Of a stretch of 64,000 nucleotides of DNA, positions 1-11,964 are shown in pieces. The notes below the pieces were generated by a model. The model searched no databases. It saw only the letters and a program-made list of their open reading frames with translations, and was not told the origin of the DNA. The DNA comes from Entophlyctis helioformis. Its lineage: Eukaryota > Chytridiomycota > Chytridiomycetes > Chytridiales > Chytriomycetaceae. The first letter of the stretch is position 1, and the number at the start of each line of letters is the position of its first letter. The stretch lies in the NCBI GenBank assembly GCA_025526915.1, contig JAHLKH010000045.1, forward strand, positions 1 to 64,000, in the 5' to 3' direction. Position numbers and translations under genes: made by a program.

Positions 1-3000
1 CCGACAGCGGTTTGCTTGCAAGCGTGACAGATCTCACTGCCATGGACGACAAGGACAACGAGAGCAGCGACGACGACGACATTCAGATGGGGCGGTCTCG
101 CGCACGCCCGGCGACCGTCACGCTCGGCAGCGGTATGGGTAGCGGCAGTGCAAGCACTGGCACGTCCGACGGAATGGCGGTAGATGACAAGTCCGACGAC
201 ATGGATGAAGACAACTGGGAAAACGAGATGCTCAAATGGAACCAGGGCACTGTGCGCGCGTTTGAGCTGGAGGCCGACTGGGTCAAGAAGACCATCGAGA
301 TGATTCCAGTGGAGGAGTCGCTGGAGCAGGCGCTCGAGACGGGCATTGCAGACCTCAAGGCGGAGTATGGCGACAAGGCGACACCGGCAGGCATGAGCAT
401 TGAGCTCATGAAACACCAGATTCGCGGTCTGGCCTGGCTCGTGCGCATGGAGAACCACGAGCTCCATGGCGGCATTCTTGCTGATGACGTGAGTCTGCTG
501 CTTTGCCGATCCTGCTTGTTCAGTGTCTTGTTGACCGACGCAGACTGACGCGCACTTGTTGGCTGCTCTTGGAATCGTGTGCAGATGGGTATGGGCAAGG
601 TGAGATGTCTCTTGGCTGCTTATCGTAGGTCGTGCTGCTCACTGACAGCCCTTTGTATGTGCAGACGGTCCAAATGCTGGCACTCATGATGCACCATCGC
701 AGGAGACCCACCAAGGACCGGGGCGGCACGCTCATCATCGCACCCCTTGCGCTCATCACCCAGTGGCGCGACGAGACGATCCAAAAGTGCAAGGGCAATC
801 TGTCCGTATATGTGCATCACGGCCCTGACCGCACCAAGCTCAAGAACGACCTGCGTCGCTTTTGACGTGGTTATCACCACATACGCCGTCGCCACCATCG
901 AGGCGCCGCGCCGAATCCGTGCTGGTCAATGGCGAGATCGTCCCACCGTTCAAGGGCGGCCCCGCTGTTCCGCGCGCCGCTGGCACCGCGTCATCCTCGA
1001 CGAGGCACAGATGATCAAGAACCGCACCACGAGGGCCTCTCTCGCATGCTCGGCGTTGGACAGCATCTCCCGCTTTCTCGCTCTCGGGCACGCCCGTGCA
1101 AAACAACGTGGACGAAGTGTACAGCCAGTTCCGGTTTCTGCGCATCCCGCACTGGTCCGACTACCGACACTTTTACGAGCAGGTCACGAGCCGCATCCGC
1201 AAAAAGGACGAGCATCTCAACAAGATTGCGATCCAGCGGCTGCAGGTCGTGCTGGGCTCGTGTCTGTTACGGCGCATCAAGACGGCCAAGGACGAGAACG
1301 GCGATCCGATTCTCACGCTGCCCGAACGCAATGTGGACATGACCGAGGTCGACCTCAGTCCCGAGGAGCGCGAGTTTTACTCGGCGATTGAGACGTTTGC
1401 GTCAAACGAGTTCAACAAGTACATGAAAGAGGGTGAGGATGCTGTGCACCGTCTGTTTTGTGCAGTGTGCCATGTGGCGATTGACCAGATTGGTGTGTGT
1501 GATGTGCCGCGTGTGATGTGCGATGGACAGGAAGCGTCATGAAGAACTATTCGAATGTGCTGGTGCTGCTTCTGCGACTGCGGCAGGCTGCCACGCACCC
1601 GCATCTTGTGAAGGAGGCGTTTGAGGATGCCGAGCGCGGCGTCTTTTCTCTACAGTTTATGAGCCGCAGCCTTGGGTTCGGCGACAGGCCGACTGTGAGC
1701 GTTCTCGAAGCAGACGACATGGGGCGTGTGGCTGCATCCTCGCTGTCGTCGGCAGGCCGCGCGGGACCCTCGATCGCGTCTGGAAGCGGGTCGGGAAGCG
1801 GTTTTGGAACTGGGTCGGGAAGTGGCAGCGGCAGTAAGAGTGCCGAGCCTGCTGGTCCTGTCGCGCTGTCCAAGGAGCTGCTTCAGACAAAGCGCATCAT
1901 GAAGATGGCCGTCTTTAGCCGTGTCATGAACGCTGCCAAGGAAAACCTGCGGGCGTTCCTTTCGGAGGAGTGTCCGCTGTGTATCGATATTGTGCAGACA
2001 CCGTCGATCACGAGCTGTGGACACATGTTTTGCCGCGACTGCATCAACGAGTACGCGCGTCTGTGTGCGTGTCGCGCGTTATGGAGTGGCACGAGACTGA
2101 CTGGCACATGGCTTGACAGACACCTTCAGTATCACGGCACTGATGGCGAGGATGGCTCGGTGACGGCACCTTGTCCAGTCTGTCGTGCCAACATCAAGTA
2201 TGTCTCCATGTGTTGTCTATGCCGGTGGCAAGTCACAACTGACGCAAGCATCCATGCATTCATCCACCCCTCTATCATGGGAATGCGCAGGACGGATGGT
2301 GTCTTCCCAGCAGCGTGGTTTGCAAGCCATGTCCAGCCGAGGCGCGAGATCCCCACAGTAGCTGCCTACCAGCCGACGCCGCAGCCCTCATCACAGCCAA
2401 ACCTGTTTGCACCACAAGGCATCAAGGACCTGGTGACAGGCATGGACGGCCCTGCCAAGCCAGTCGACCTGCAGGCTGCGCTCCAAGGCCTTCACCCGGA
2501 CGGGTAACTAGCACTCTGCCATCCCTCGTGCTTTTGAATTCGGCTAAATGGAGATGCTGTCGTTGGCAGAGACTACTCGTCATGGATTTCGTCATCCAAG
2601 GTCGACAAGATGGTCAAGGTGCTTGAAGCGACACGCGAAGAGGACCCGCTGATCAAGACTGTCGTGTAGGTGGCACTGGATAGCACTGGATGGCATTGGC
2701 AGAGGTGGGCCGACTGACACTGTTGGACAGGTTTTCACAGGTGACACACTCGAGAGATGGTGCAGAGGCGTCCTGATGGTGTGTGCTAACGCGGCCCTGC
2801 TGACATGCTTGCTGATGGACAGTGGACATCGAATCTGGACCTGATGGAAGTTGCGCTTCGCAAGCGACGATTCCGTTTCTGCCGGGTACGCAACCAATGA
2901 GGCACACTCGTCATTCTCATCCTCATTGATGGCCAAGCTGACGCATGCTCTGGTGTGCGCACAGTATGACGGCGGCATGAGCCACAGCGCGCGCGACGAG

Positions 3001-3624
3001 GCGATCCGAGAGCTGTATGACAACCGGTACACGACGGTCATTCTCGTGTCGCTCAAGTGCGGCGGCGTGGGTCTCAACCTCAACGTCGCGTCGCGCGTCA
3101 TCATGATGGACCTGTGGTGGAACCCGGCCGTGGAGGACCAGGCGATTGACCGCGTGCACCGCATTGGCCAAAAGAGCAACGTGAGCGTGTCGCGTCTTGT
3201 GGCCAAGGGCACGGTGGAAGAGCGTATCCACGCTCTCCAGGAGCAAAAGGTGTGTTGGTGAGTTGGTGTGTTGGTGCGGATGGACACTGACGCGTTGTGC
3301 ACGGACGCACAGCGCAAGATTGCGGCAGGAGCATTAGGCGAGGGCGAGTTCAAGCTCGGCCGGCTCAGCATGCAGGAGCTGGTGTTTCTGTTCCGGCCGT
3401 CGGGTCTGGACGGTGCGGGCGATGCCGACGAGGGGCCGCGCAGACACCGCGGTCGTGGCCGTGCGGGCCGCCGTCGGGGCAACGCGATGGGCGGCGGCAT
3501 GGGCGGCATGGGCGGCGGCATGGGCTGCACGGGGATGGAGGCCGACTGCGTCTGCGGGCAGTGTGCGGGCGAGTCTGACGGCGGCAGCCCGACCGACAGC
3601 GAGACGGACAGCCAGGCGGGCTGA
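1..3624 (+). CDS. SNF2-family ATPase with internal RING finger (Uls1/Rad16/HLTF group), 5'-partial
   Basis: Predicted nuclear DNA-dependent ATPase that also carries a RING E3 ubiquitin-ligase module. The frame is open to the left edge, so the N-terminus lies outside; the first visible part is Asp/Glu-rich. Helicase motifs in order: GGILADD, then MGMGKT (Walker A) split across introns at 489-584 and 600-664, [29 protein letters not shown] (DEAQ Walker B), [11 protein letters not shown], then a RING (CPLC...CGHMFC..C...CPVC, about 1970-2185) inserted between the ATPase lobes. The helicase-C half has [22 protein letters not shown] and DRVHRIGQ. The RING between lobes is typical of Rad5/Rad16/Uls1/HLTF; the exact orthologue is uncertain. 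The ATPase stretch 860-1095 changes frame several times, so the gene is damaged or the sequence has errors. About ten exons; stop at 3622-3624. Confidence 0.85.
585..599 (+). other. 15-nt micro-exon coding MGMGK of Walker A
   Basis: The intron before it ends in gtgcag and the intron after it begins gtgaga. The five codons are needed to join GGILADD to TVQMLALM, which together give the conserved SNF2 nucleotide-binding loop DDMGMGKT. Confidence 0.8.
2731..2740 (+). other. 10-nt micro-exon coding the FSQ motif
   Basis: Bounded by ttggacag on the left and gtgacac on the right. Joining GTCGT (ending at 2665) to these ten bases and then to the exon at 2823 reads [14 protein letters not shown], the conserved helicase-C motif of SNF2 proteins. 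Confidence 0.75.
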
Positions 3625-3858
3625 TCTGGTGGATCTGGTGGACCTGCTGGCCGTGACTGCGTGTTCCTTCGGCGGTGCACAAGCGAGCGGCGATGTGTAA
3701 GCGGTGGATTGGTGATGCATTAGTGACGTTTAAGCGATGCATAAATGGGCCGTGAGGCAATATCTCCTTTCCTCCGACAAGTGAGCCCGCAAGCTCGACA
3801 GACAGCGACCACCAACCACCCGCACGCACGCACGCACGCCAGCCAGCCAGCCAGCGCA
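3625..3858 (+). promoter_or_regulatory. Intergenic region, 5' leader of the ACS gene
   Basis: There are 234 bases between the SNF2/RING stop and the ACS start. The end nearest the ACS start carries short tandem repeats, acgc at about 3823-3838 and ccag at about 3840-3854. No clear TATA box was seen. Confidence 0.4.
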
Positions 3859-6502
3859 ATGACCACCGATTCCGGCGCCGCAGCCCCCGACGCAAAGACG
3901 CTCGTCTTCGAGCCGCCCGTGCACGCCGGCCACACGCCGCACCTGGCGTCGTTTGACGAGTACCAGCGCCTGCACAAGGAGAGCATCGCAGACCCCGACG
4001 CCTTCTTTGGCAAGGTGCGTCTGTCTCGCTGTTGTCTCACGCCTGCCTGGTTGTCTGTCTCACGCCTGTCTCACACTCGCCATTGCGTATCTGGCGCTGC
4101 AATGGCGTGCTCGCTGCCTGCCCGCCTGCCCGCCTGTCTGTTTGCCCGCAGCTCGCAACGGACCTGCTGACGTGGTCCAAGCCCTTCACGGCCGTCTCGT
4201 CTGGGTGCGTGCGTCGGTCTCTTGCCTCGCCTTGCCTGTCTCCTGCCGAGCCACCCTTGTCTCGCCTCGCCATGCCTGGCCACCGTTGCCTGTCATCGCC
4301 CCCAACAAGCTTCCTCTCACGTGCACCACTGCCCGCTCGTGACCCCGTCCAAGACACCCGCCATGCCACCCCCTGATGAGCCCCCGACGAGCCCCCGACG
4401 AGCGCCTGTCAGAGTGACTAACACTCACCCCGCTGCTCAGCGACTTCCAAGAGGGCGACTGCGCCTGGTTCCTCGACGGCGAGCTCAACGTGTCCGCCAA
4501 CTGTGTCGATCGCCACGCCCTCGCCAACCCCGACAAGCCCGCCATCATCTGGGAGGCCGACGAGCCGGGCGAGCACCAGACCTGGTCGTACAAGAAGCTG
4601 CAGCAGGAGGTCTGCCGCTTTGCCAACGTGCTGCTCAAGTACGGCGTGCGCAAGGGCGATGCCGTCGCCATCTACATGCCTATGGTGCCCGAGGCCGCCG
4701 TCGCCATGCTCGCCTGTGCCCGCATCGGCGCCATCCACTCGGTCGTCTTTGCCGGCTTCAGCGCAGAGGCTCTCCGTGACCGCATCCTCGACGCAAGCTG
4801 CAAGCTGCTCATCACCGCCGACCAGGGCAAGCGTGGCGGCAAGACGGTGCATCTCAAGAAGATCGCCGACGAGGCCCTCGAGGGATGCCCCCTTGTCTCG
4901 ACCGTCATTGTCTACCAGCGCACGGGCGACATGAACGCTCCTTTCAACCCGCCTCGCGATGTCTGGTGGCACGAGGAGACTGTAAGTTTGCCACCAGATC
5001 GCGATGCTTCCCGCACACGCCTTGCACACGCGACCGGCCAGCTGACTGACTGCCTGCCTGCCTGCAAACCTCTGTGCAGTCCAACCAGCGTCCATACTGC
5101 CCGCCTGTTGCCATGAACAGCGAGGACCCCCTGTTCATGCTCTACACGTCTGGCTCGACTGGAAAGCCAAAGGGCGTGGTGCACACGCAGGCTGGCTACC
5201 TGCTTGGCGCAGTAACCACCTGCAAATACGTCTTTGACATGCACCCCAACGATGTGTTTGGCTGCATGGCTGATGTCGGGTATGTGCCGCAGCATCTACC
5301 TCTCTCTCTCTCTTGATGCCAGCTTGCAACCTCCATCTGAACCTCGTCTGACTCCATCCTGTTTGATGCCGCTCAGATGGATCACCGGCCACACGTACAT
5401 TGTCTACGGCCCTCTGGCCCTTGGTGTCACCACGGTCATGTTCGAAAGTGTCCCCACCTACCCCAACGCTGGCCGCTACTGGTGAGTCGCGTTGTTTTCT
5501 ATGGCTCTCGCTTGGACCCCCGCAGCTCATATCGCATCTGCATATATGTGCGCAGGGATCTTGTCGACAAGCACAAGATCACCCAGTTCTACACCGCCCC
5601 AACCGCCATCCGCTCGCTCCGTCGCCTTGGCGATGAGCACGTCACGCCGTACAAGCTCGACTCGCTCCGCGTCATTGGCTCTGTCGGCGAGCCCATCAAC
5701 CCCGAGGCTTGGCTGTGGTACCACGAGGTCGTCGGCCGCAAGCGCTGCATGGTCGTCGACACGTACTGGCAGACCGAGACCGGCTCGCACGTCATCACCC
5801 CATTCCGGGCGTCTCGCTCACCAAGCCTGGATCTGCAACCCTGCCCTTCTTTGGCATTGATGTTGCCATCCTCGATCCCGCGACGGGCAGAGAGCTCACT
5901 GGAAACAACGTCACTGGTGTTCTGGCCATCCGCAAGCCGTTCCCGTCCATGGCCCGCACCGTGTACAACAACCACAAGCGCTTCCTCGACACCTACCTCA
6001 AGCCGTACCACGGCTACTACTTCACAGGAGATGGTGCCACGCGCGACCAGGACGGATTCATCTGGATCGAAGGCCGCCTCGACGATGTGATCAACGTTGC
6101 TGGTCACCGACTGAGCACGGCCGAGATCGAGGCTGCCCTCATCCTGCACCCTGCTTGTGCCGAGGCTGCTGTTGTTGGCGTCCCTCACGATGTGACTGGC
6201 CAGGCCATTGTCTGCTACGTCACGCTCAAGTCTCACGGCGACCTCCAGGCCCTCGAAAAGGCGTTTGTCGGCCAAGTCCGTGCCCACATTGGTCCCTTTG
6301 CGACACCTCAGCGCATCGTCATCACCAGCGATCTCCCAAGACTCGCTCTGGCAAGATCATGCGCCGCATTCTCCGCAAGATCGCTGCAAAAGAGGTCGTC
6401 CTGGCCGATGCGTCTGATGATGAGTCGCTTCGCAACAAGCTCGGCGATCTCAGCACGCTTGCCGACCCTTCCATCGTCAAGCACCTGCTTGAAAAGTTCT
6501 GA
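3859..6502 (+). CDS. ACS1: Acetyl-CoA synthetase (AMP-forming)
   Basis: Converts acetate, ATP and CoA to acetyl-CoA for lipid synthesis, acetate use and histone acetylation; cytosol/nucleus by family. Start ATG at 3859 ([13 protein letters not shown]). Exons are about 3859-4014, 4152-4204, 4441-4982, 5080-5279, 5377-5483 and 5557-6502, with GT-AG introns. Visible motifs: the P-loop [11 protein letters not shown] near 5145, [52 protein letters not shown], and [10 protein letters not shown], which carries the lysine acetylated in bacterial and mammalian ACS. The family order is complete and the protein ends HLLEKF. Two one-base losses in C runs, near 5802 and near 6340, break the last exon. The gene is otherwise so well conserved that sequence error is the likelier cause. 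Confidence 0.92.
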
Positions 6503-6760
6503 ACGGCGCATGTATCAACATCCCCCCATCATCATCATGACCGCCAATCCGTCACCAGTGAATGAACAGCTGCCCACTTTCAAATGCAAGGCGTGCCAGA
6601 TACGCATCTGACCTGCACGGCCACTGTTTTATGTCTAGCGTTTTATAGGGATGTCAAGAAACAAAGCAAGCAGCCGGCCATCTCGTGCAGCTTGCGGCAG
6701 TGAAGCATGAAATGAAAGATGTAGGAGCCGCCAAGAGAGCAACCAGACCAAGATATCCCG
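6503..6760. other. Convergent intergenic region
   Basis: There are 258 bases between the stop codons of the ACS gene (+) and the Cys-motif gene (-). It presumably holds both 3' UTRs. No further gene was seen. Confidence 0.4.
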
Positions 6761-9700
6761 TCACATTGTGGCCATCATCTGCGATGCGTTTGCGGCAGTC
6801 GACGGCCGGCCTTGCATGCCCATACCCATGCCCACATGCACGTCGTCCATCGGCATGTACACGGCAGGCGGCGGCCGCTGACCCGCAAACACATTGACAT
6901 TCTGCGCAAACACAACAGCAGTGTCCTCGCCGACGTTGATCGGGTCGAAATCGTACCGATGCAGCACATGCGGCGGCACGTGCGGGTTGTCGGACAGATA
7001 CTCGTTGCGTGGATTGAAACCGAGCCGCAGTGGCACCGTCTGCAGACGCGCGTGGTCGTTTCTTGTCCAGCACCAGACGACCTGCGGCGGGTGGACGCCG
7101 AGAGCGCGGGCATCCGCCAGCACTTGGTGCACACCGACGTTGAGCAGATCAATGTAGTGGTCCATGGTCTTGAGGAACACGGAGCGCGGTGCCATTTGGG
7201 TAAAGAAGATGGTGCCAAGCTGCATGTCCCATTCGAGGAGCGAGAACGCGACGTAGCTCTTGTTGGACTCGGTGCTGGTGCCTGCGGTGCCGTCCATGTC
7301 TTGGCCGGCGGCTTCTGCAATGGCCAGCTGCGATGCGCGCTGTGCCTTGGTCAGACGCGGACCTGGCGGACGCGTGCCTCGCAGCTTGCCCGCAGACGCC
7401 GAGCCGTTGCTGCCGCCTGACGCGCCGTTGGACGAGCGGAGCGAGCCTGTTGCGGGCGTGGCCGATCCGGCCAGACCCATGCCGTTGCCCGTCATCATGC
7501 CCGTGGTGCTCATGCCGCCGACGCCAGCCATGAGGTCGACTCTGCCCATCTGGTGCACGCTCGATGACGAGCTGTTGTTGCTGCCCGCGCGTGTTCCGGC
7601 ACCTTCAACAGCCGCCGCCGCAGCAGCCGCAGCAGCAGCCGCAGCCGCAGCCACAGCCGACGAGGACGCATCCGTGTGAATCGACGACGACAGCGACATG
7701 TTGGGCGGCGGAGAGGTCGACGACGGATCGCCCGCAGCAGCAGCCGCAACAGCCATGCCGATGCCCATGCTCCTGCCAGTCGGCGCAGCCTCGGCCACAT
7801 CAATGCGTCTCAGCCACGAAACGTTTTCCTTGACGCTAAACTTGCCCTTGCCCTTGTTGCGGTGGCGCTTGTCCATCCACGCGACGGTAATGTACCGCTT
7901 GCAGTGGGGCGGTGCCGGGTTGACCAGCAGATCCATGACCGACTTTTCCCACATCTTGTCAATGTCCAGACGCACGGCCTGGTAGGTGAGGTACTTTGGC
8001 ATGTTGATGACGTTGGGCACGGCGTACAGCGACAACATGCAGTCGTAGAACACGTCTTGGATTCCGTTGAGGACGTCGGGCGTCAGCTGCGTTGCCACGT
8101 CAATGACCTGGTAGTTGACGTGTGCGTTGCCGACACGGACATGCGGCAACGAGCACGTGCGACGGCCCTTTTCAAACAGATCCTTGGGACGCCATTTGCC
8201 GGTGCGCTGCTTGCCGCCGCCGCCGCACTCGGAGCAGAACATGTACGCGATCGAGCACGACTTGCACACGTACTCGGGCTTGAGGTCCGACATGGCGTGC
8301 GTGGGCGACATGCCACGGCCGGTCGCCATACCCAGCACGCGCTTGCACACTTCGCAGTCGACCGTTGGCACGATGCTGCGGCTGCGCTTCTTGCTATTGA
8401 TCGTCGCGCCGCTTGCCATGGACGCGCGCGGCGTCTCGCCCGACGACGTTGATGATCCCAGATTCTGTCCGCCCGTCTGGCTGTCCGTCGACCCATTCGA
8501 CACCTGGATCGACGCCATCGAGTCAAACTGCGACGATGACGACGGCAATGCCCACAACGAGCTGCCAGTCGATCGACCGTCGCACTCTGCGCACGTGACA
8601 TTGAACAGCGCCTCGACATGCGGGCCAGTCTCGCCGCCGCGCAGGTAAATAATGCCCAGCTCGTTGCTGCACTTTGCGCAGTGGAACACCCGCTCGAGCA
8701 GCTTGCGACGCGTGCTGGGCATGTTCCATACGCCGCCGCCTGTGCTGCTGAGCGTGTTGGTCAGCGTCGCCATGCCGGCATTGTCCTGGCTGCCGCTGAC
8801 CATGCCCGTGGCAATGCCGCCCAGCCCAAACGTCGACACGGACGAGCTGACACCTGCGCCGGAATCCGATCGCAACAGCTTGCTCGACGAGCGCCTGGCT
8901 GGCTCGTGTTTCGGCGGCAAAAACGCCTGCGTGTCGGTTGCCGACCCGGTGTTGGACGCCGACTGTCCATGAGCCGATGGCGGCTGCTGGCCGCCGGTCT
9001 GGATCGTTTCCGTGTTGAAGATGGGCATGTAGCCCTCGGGCGATGTGCGGCGACGCAGATGCGGCCGTTTGGCCACATGGCCACGATCGGTGTGGTGGTC
9101 CGACTCGCCGTGCCCGCCTCCGGACGGGTCGTCATGACCAGCGGCAGGCGTCGGTCCAGGCATCGGGCACTCGAACACAGACGGCGCCATGCCCGTGTTG
9201 AGCATGGACGCCAGCCCACTGCGCGAGTCGTACATGGAAAAGAACTGGTTGCCGCCCACCCCGCCGTGGAGGTGCGGGTGGTGGTCTTCCGGCGATGGCA
9301 GCTGGTCAAACGACTGGTGGCGGTAGTGGTTGGCATGCCCCATTCGCTGCTGCTGATGGTGATGTTGGCCCTGCATGACATCCTGGCCGTGCAGATCCGT
9401 CATGCCCGGCAGCATGGCGTTGGAATTCTGCAGGCTGTCGAGCGAGACCTGCGACGAGTACAGGGACGACGGCTGCAGCATGTGTGGCGCGTAGATCGGC
9501 GCCGACGTTGCACGCACAATCGGTGCCGGCGGGTGCGGGAACATGGGCTGCGATCCCGTGAAGAAGTGGAACATCTGGTCGTTGTTGGAAAACCGCATCA
9601 TGGGCGGCAGCGACGCGTCCATGGCCTGCGGCGTTGGCAGGCCGCCCGCGAGCTGGCTCGCCAGCTGCTGTGCATCCATCGACGCGTCGGCGACATTGGT

Positions 9701-11838
9701 GTTGGCGCTGTTGGTCATGTTGGCACTGGCGTCGTGGTGCAGCATGTCGCTGCTAGACGTCGAGTGGCCGGAAAGATTGACAAACTGGCTGGCTTCCCGG
9801 TCCTGCGCAGCAGTGAGCGCCTCGTCCTTGAGTCCAGCGAATCCATGCGCCTCCATGACGCGTTGCTCGCGCTCGGCTTGCTGCTGGCCGTGCGCTTCCT
9901 GCTGTTGCTGCTGCTGGTACGCTCTATCATGGTTGTCGTAGTAGTGGTAGTCATGTGTCAGCGGCTGCGAATGGTACCGACTCGGGACAGCATCCGTCTG
10001 GCCGCCGCTCTGGCCCTGCACTTGGTGCTGGTTGTGCTGGTTCTGCAACTGGCGCTGCTGGCGCTGCTGGTTCAGCTGCGACAAGTGACGGAACGAGTGG
10101 CGCAGCGGAGGCGGTGTGCGCGACGACATGCTATCTCCCAGATTCAGCTGGCTCTGCACCAGGCTGTTGATGCTCGACGTGAACGACTCGCCAAGCTTGT
10201 CCGAGCCCGATTGCTGCGACGTGGACAGCTCCAGCGACGTTGCAGCCAAGTTCCCCTCGGACGGCTCGCCCAGCCGCTCCATGAACGACCGACTGAACCC
10301 TGCCGTGCCGATCAATGGGACAGCGTCAAGCGACCCTTTGCCAAGCCCCTTGATGTTGGGCTGATCGTCCTGCCCAAACGAGTACTGCCATGCAGCCGTC
10401 TGGTTGGACCCGGACGTGCTGGCACCCAGATCAGCATTGCTCTGCGCTTCATGGATCGTCGTGATCCCGCCGTAGCCGTTGGATGGCAAGTACTCTTCGG
10501 GAATTGAGTCAATCGCCTGCGAGATGCCATGCACCGACGACTGCTGGGGGAGACCGCTGCTCCGACGCGATGCCGGGCCCATGGTCGTGTTGGACGTGAT
10601 GGACGATCGGCCTGAGTCGCCAAAGCCGTGGCCCTTTGCCAGGTGGAACAGCGACGGGTCAGACGACGACATGGAGGACGCGAGAGTGGTCTGGGACGAT
10701 CGCTTGCTCTCGTAGTCAAAGCGACGGTCAGACGAGTCCTTGCGCCACATCTGGTACGGCTTGGCTGGGATGTGCGAAAAGCGCGAGCATCGTATGCAGT
10801 GGTTGGGATCGGTGGTTGACGGATGAGAGGCAGCGTGCGAGACGCGCAGATACACATTATTGTTAGTGGCCGAGTCAAGGTGGGCAGAAACACCAGCCAG
10901 TATTGGTAGATGCATAAAAGACGGCTCTGGAGCGGTTCTGGTGCACAGAATCCAAACGGCTCCTTTGTTTGGATGGCCGCACGCTGGAAATCGGCCAGGC
11001 AGTCGAGGATGGGTACACAAAGACTGGATTTCCAGCCCCCCATAATGGCGAGATGCTGGCAAGAGGGACATGGGAACAGGGTCGACAGACATGGGGTCGA
11101 CGAGGGGGTTTGGGGGGACGGGGAAAGGGAGGGCCCACCTGACGTTGACGAATACTCGAGAAGAGCGTTTGACGAAGGCGGCCTTGAAAAAGGCGGCATC
11201 ATAATGTCCGCTCGCGTCGAGTCGCGCGACAGCTGGCTGTTGTTGTTATTGATGCATTGCAGCATCGTCAGCAGGTCGTCCTGCGGCTCATGCGACGACG
11301 TGGACGTGGACACGTGCAGCGCATGCTCCGCGTGGCTCTCGCCCAGCACATGGCCGCTGCCGCCCGACGTCGTGTACTGGGCGAGCGACATTTCCTCTGC
11401 GCTCGTGAATTGCGACGACGGATTCGGCGGTGTTGACATGCCGCCGTGCTGGCCGCTTTGCTGGTGATGTTGGCTGAGGTGCTGGTTTTGGCCGCGATAC
11501 GGGCCATCGGACGCATGGTGGCCTGCAGAAGCGCTGTGCTGGTTCTGGTAGTGCTGCAGCAGACGGTTGGGGAAGTAGGGCGGAAAGTCGGATGCCGTCG
11601 AGGACGACGACTGCATCATGTCGGACGAGAGCGGATTGAGCAGGTCGGCAGACGACAGCCGGAGATCCTTGCTGAAGTGGGGCGCGGCCGCGGCTGCAGC
11701 CGACATTTTGGTCATGGCTGCGTACGACGGGTGCGCGCTGATGTGGGCATTGGATGCGTTTGTTGCGCCGACAGGCAGACGCGCAATGGTCGCTTGCGCC
11801 AGCACAGATCCAGAGAGCTCGTTCGTGTCGTCGGCCAT
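6761..11838 (-). CDS. Large low-complexity protein with paired CxxC motifs, unknown function
   Basis: Not recognised. Two exons: 11838 down to about 11139 (MADDTNELSGSVLAQ...) and about 10764 down to 6761, with a 374-nt intron that is long for this window. The product is about 1,570 aa. The N-terminal half is Ser/Gln/His-rich with polyQ. The conserved part begins with CAKCSNELG and a matching C..C pair, then CEVCKRVLG, CKSC and CSECGGG, which together look like two zinc-binding modules. These are followed by GRRTCSLPHVRVG and a long globular segment ending ...FDPINVGEDTAVVFAQN. A polyAla tract splits the globular region (near 7600-7660). The CxxC pairs suggest a nucleic-acid or protein-binding role, but that is inference. 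Both strands are open in places because of GC bias; the minus-strand frame is the one with conserved-looking Cys, Trp and aromatic content. Confidence 0.75.
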
Positions 11839-11964
11839 CTGGGGTCTCTGTTGCTGCTCTTACTGACGGTTCGGGTTGGTGGATGTAAAGGGACTTTGAG
11901 GTTTCTGGGCTGGTCTTTGTGTGATTGTTTGTGGACCAAATTTGTGAATCTCATTGTTTGCCAG

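Noticed and set aside
8618..10507. A 629-codon plus-strand ORF opposite the Cys-motif gene
   Set aside because: It is Arg/Val/Leu-rich shadow coding opposite a GC-rich gene; no domain or motif, and the minus strand has the conserved-looking Cys pattern.
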